Source: an uncultured Sphingomonadaceae bacterium
GTDB lineage: Bacteria; Pseudomonadota; Alphaproteobacteria; Sphingomonadales; Sphingomonadaceae
DNA: 7,304 nucleotides
Direction of reading: 5' to 3'
NCBI GenBank assembly: GCA_938016505.1
Contig: CALLWN010000363.1
Span: 1-7,304 of the forward strand
The position numbers and the translations under genes were made by a program. Below the pieces are notes generated by a model, which did no database searches, was not told where the DNA came from, and was given only the letters and a program-made list of their open reading frames with translations. Below, piece after piece: positions 7,002 to 7,304 of this stretch (the first letter of the stretch is position 1; every line of letters begins with the position of its first letter).

Positions 7002-7304
7002 GCGGCACCGGCTGGAAGTTCCTCCACGTCGCGATCGATGATGCCTCGCGCCTCGCCTACACCGCGCCGAGGCCCGACGAGAGGAAGGAGAGTGCGGTCC
7101 GCTTCCTGACCGACGCTCTCGCCTGCTTCCAAGCCCCTGGCGTCACCGTCGAGCGCGTCATGACCGATAACGGCTCTGCCTTCAAAAGCAGACTGTTCGC
7201 CACCGCCATCCAGGCCCACGGGCTGCAGCACAAGCGCACCCGCCCCCGACACCCCATACACCACCGGCAAGGCCGAGCGCTTCATCCAGACCAGCCTCCG
7301 CGAG
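7002..7304 (+). pseudogene. IS481-family transposase, 5'-truncated and frameshifted fragment
   Basis: The plus-strand frame reads GWKFLHVAIDDASRLAYTAPRPDERKESAVRFLTDAL...GVTVERVMTDNGSAFKSRLFATAIQAHGLQHKRTRP. This is the rve integrase core of IS481 transposases, with catalytic aspartates in IDDASR and TDNGSA. The third residue, E in GKAERFIQTSLRE, lies in the next frame (from about 7248). One extra C in the run at 7243-7247 explains the shift. The N-terminal helix-turn-helix half is missing because the fragment begins at the right end of the IS256 element. The fragment leaves the window at 7304, so its 3' end is unknown. Confidence 0.85.

Noticed and set aside
5877..7109. A 410-residue plus-strand frame antisense to the IS256 transposase
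   Set aside because: It is the complement of an intact, motif-complete transposase and runs past the IS end.

Overview
The window comes from a high-GC bacterium, most likely an alphaproteobacterium. The leucine operon proteins, the CCA-encoding tRNA-Arg(ACG) with G at position 73, and the mobile gene families (IS256, IS1380, IS481, recombinase, DUF1778/GNAT pair) all fit that group. A genus cannot be assigned from this sequence.

The left 3 kb (1-2963) is ordinary core chromosome. It holds the 3' three quarters of leuC, then complete leuD and leuB, all on the plus strand, closely spaced and each of leuD and leuB with a good ribosome binding site. LeuCD isomerise 2-isopropylmalate to 3-isopropylmalate, and LeuB oxidises and decarboxylates it to the leucine precursor 2-oxoisocaproate. 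A short hairpin and a tRNA-Arg(ACG) gene follow.

Everything right of the tRNA (2964-7304) is accessory DNA, and most of it is decayed. On the minus strand, pointing at the tRNA, is a serine recombinase pseudogene with at least three lesions, one of which removes the expected catalytic arginines. Just upstream of it is a small cysteine-containing ORF that would be co-transcribed. Divergent from these is a DUF1778 antitoxin / GNAT acetyltransferase toxin pair (TacAT type). The antitoxin frame carries an early in-frame stop, and the toxin has a one-base frameshift and lacks the usual catalytic tyrosine. A further stretch of about 260 bases is unassigned.

The right end is an IS scrapyard. A complete IS256-family element (5686-7001) has an intact DDE transposase and 32-bp imperfect inverted repeats. 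It lies between the 3' end of an IS1380-family transposase on its left and a frameshifted piece of an IS481-family transposase on its right. The two flanks belong to different elements and no target duplication is visible, so this is not a simple insertion.

I see no convincing undescribed system. The notable content is a tRNA-bounded graveyard of an integrated element: dead recombinase, dead or dying toxin-antitoxin pair, and nested IS fragments.
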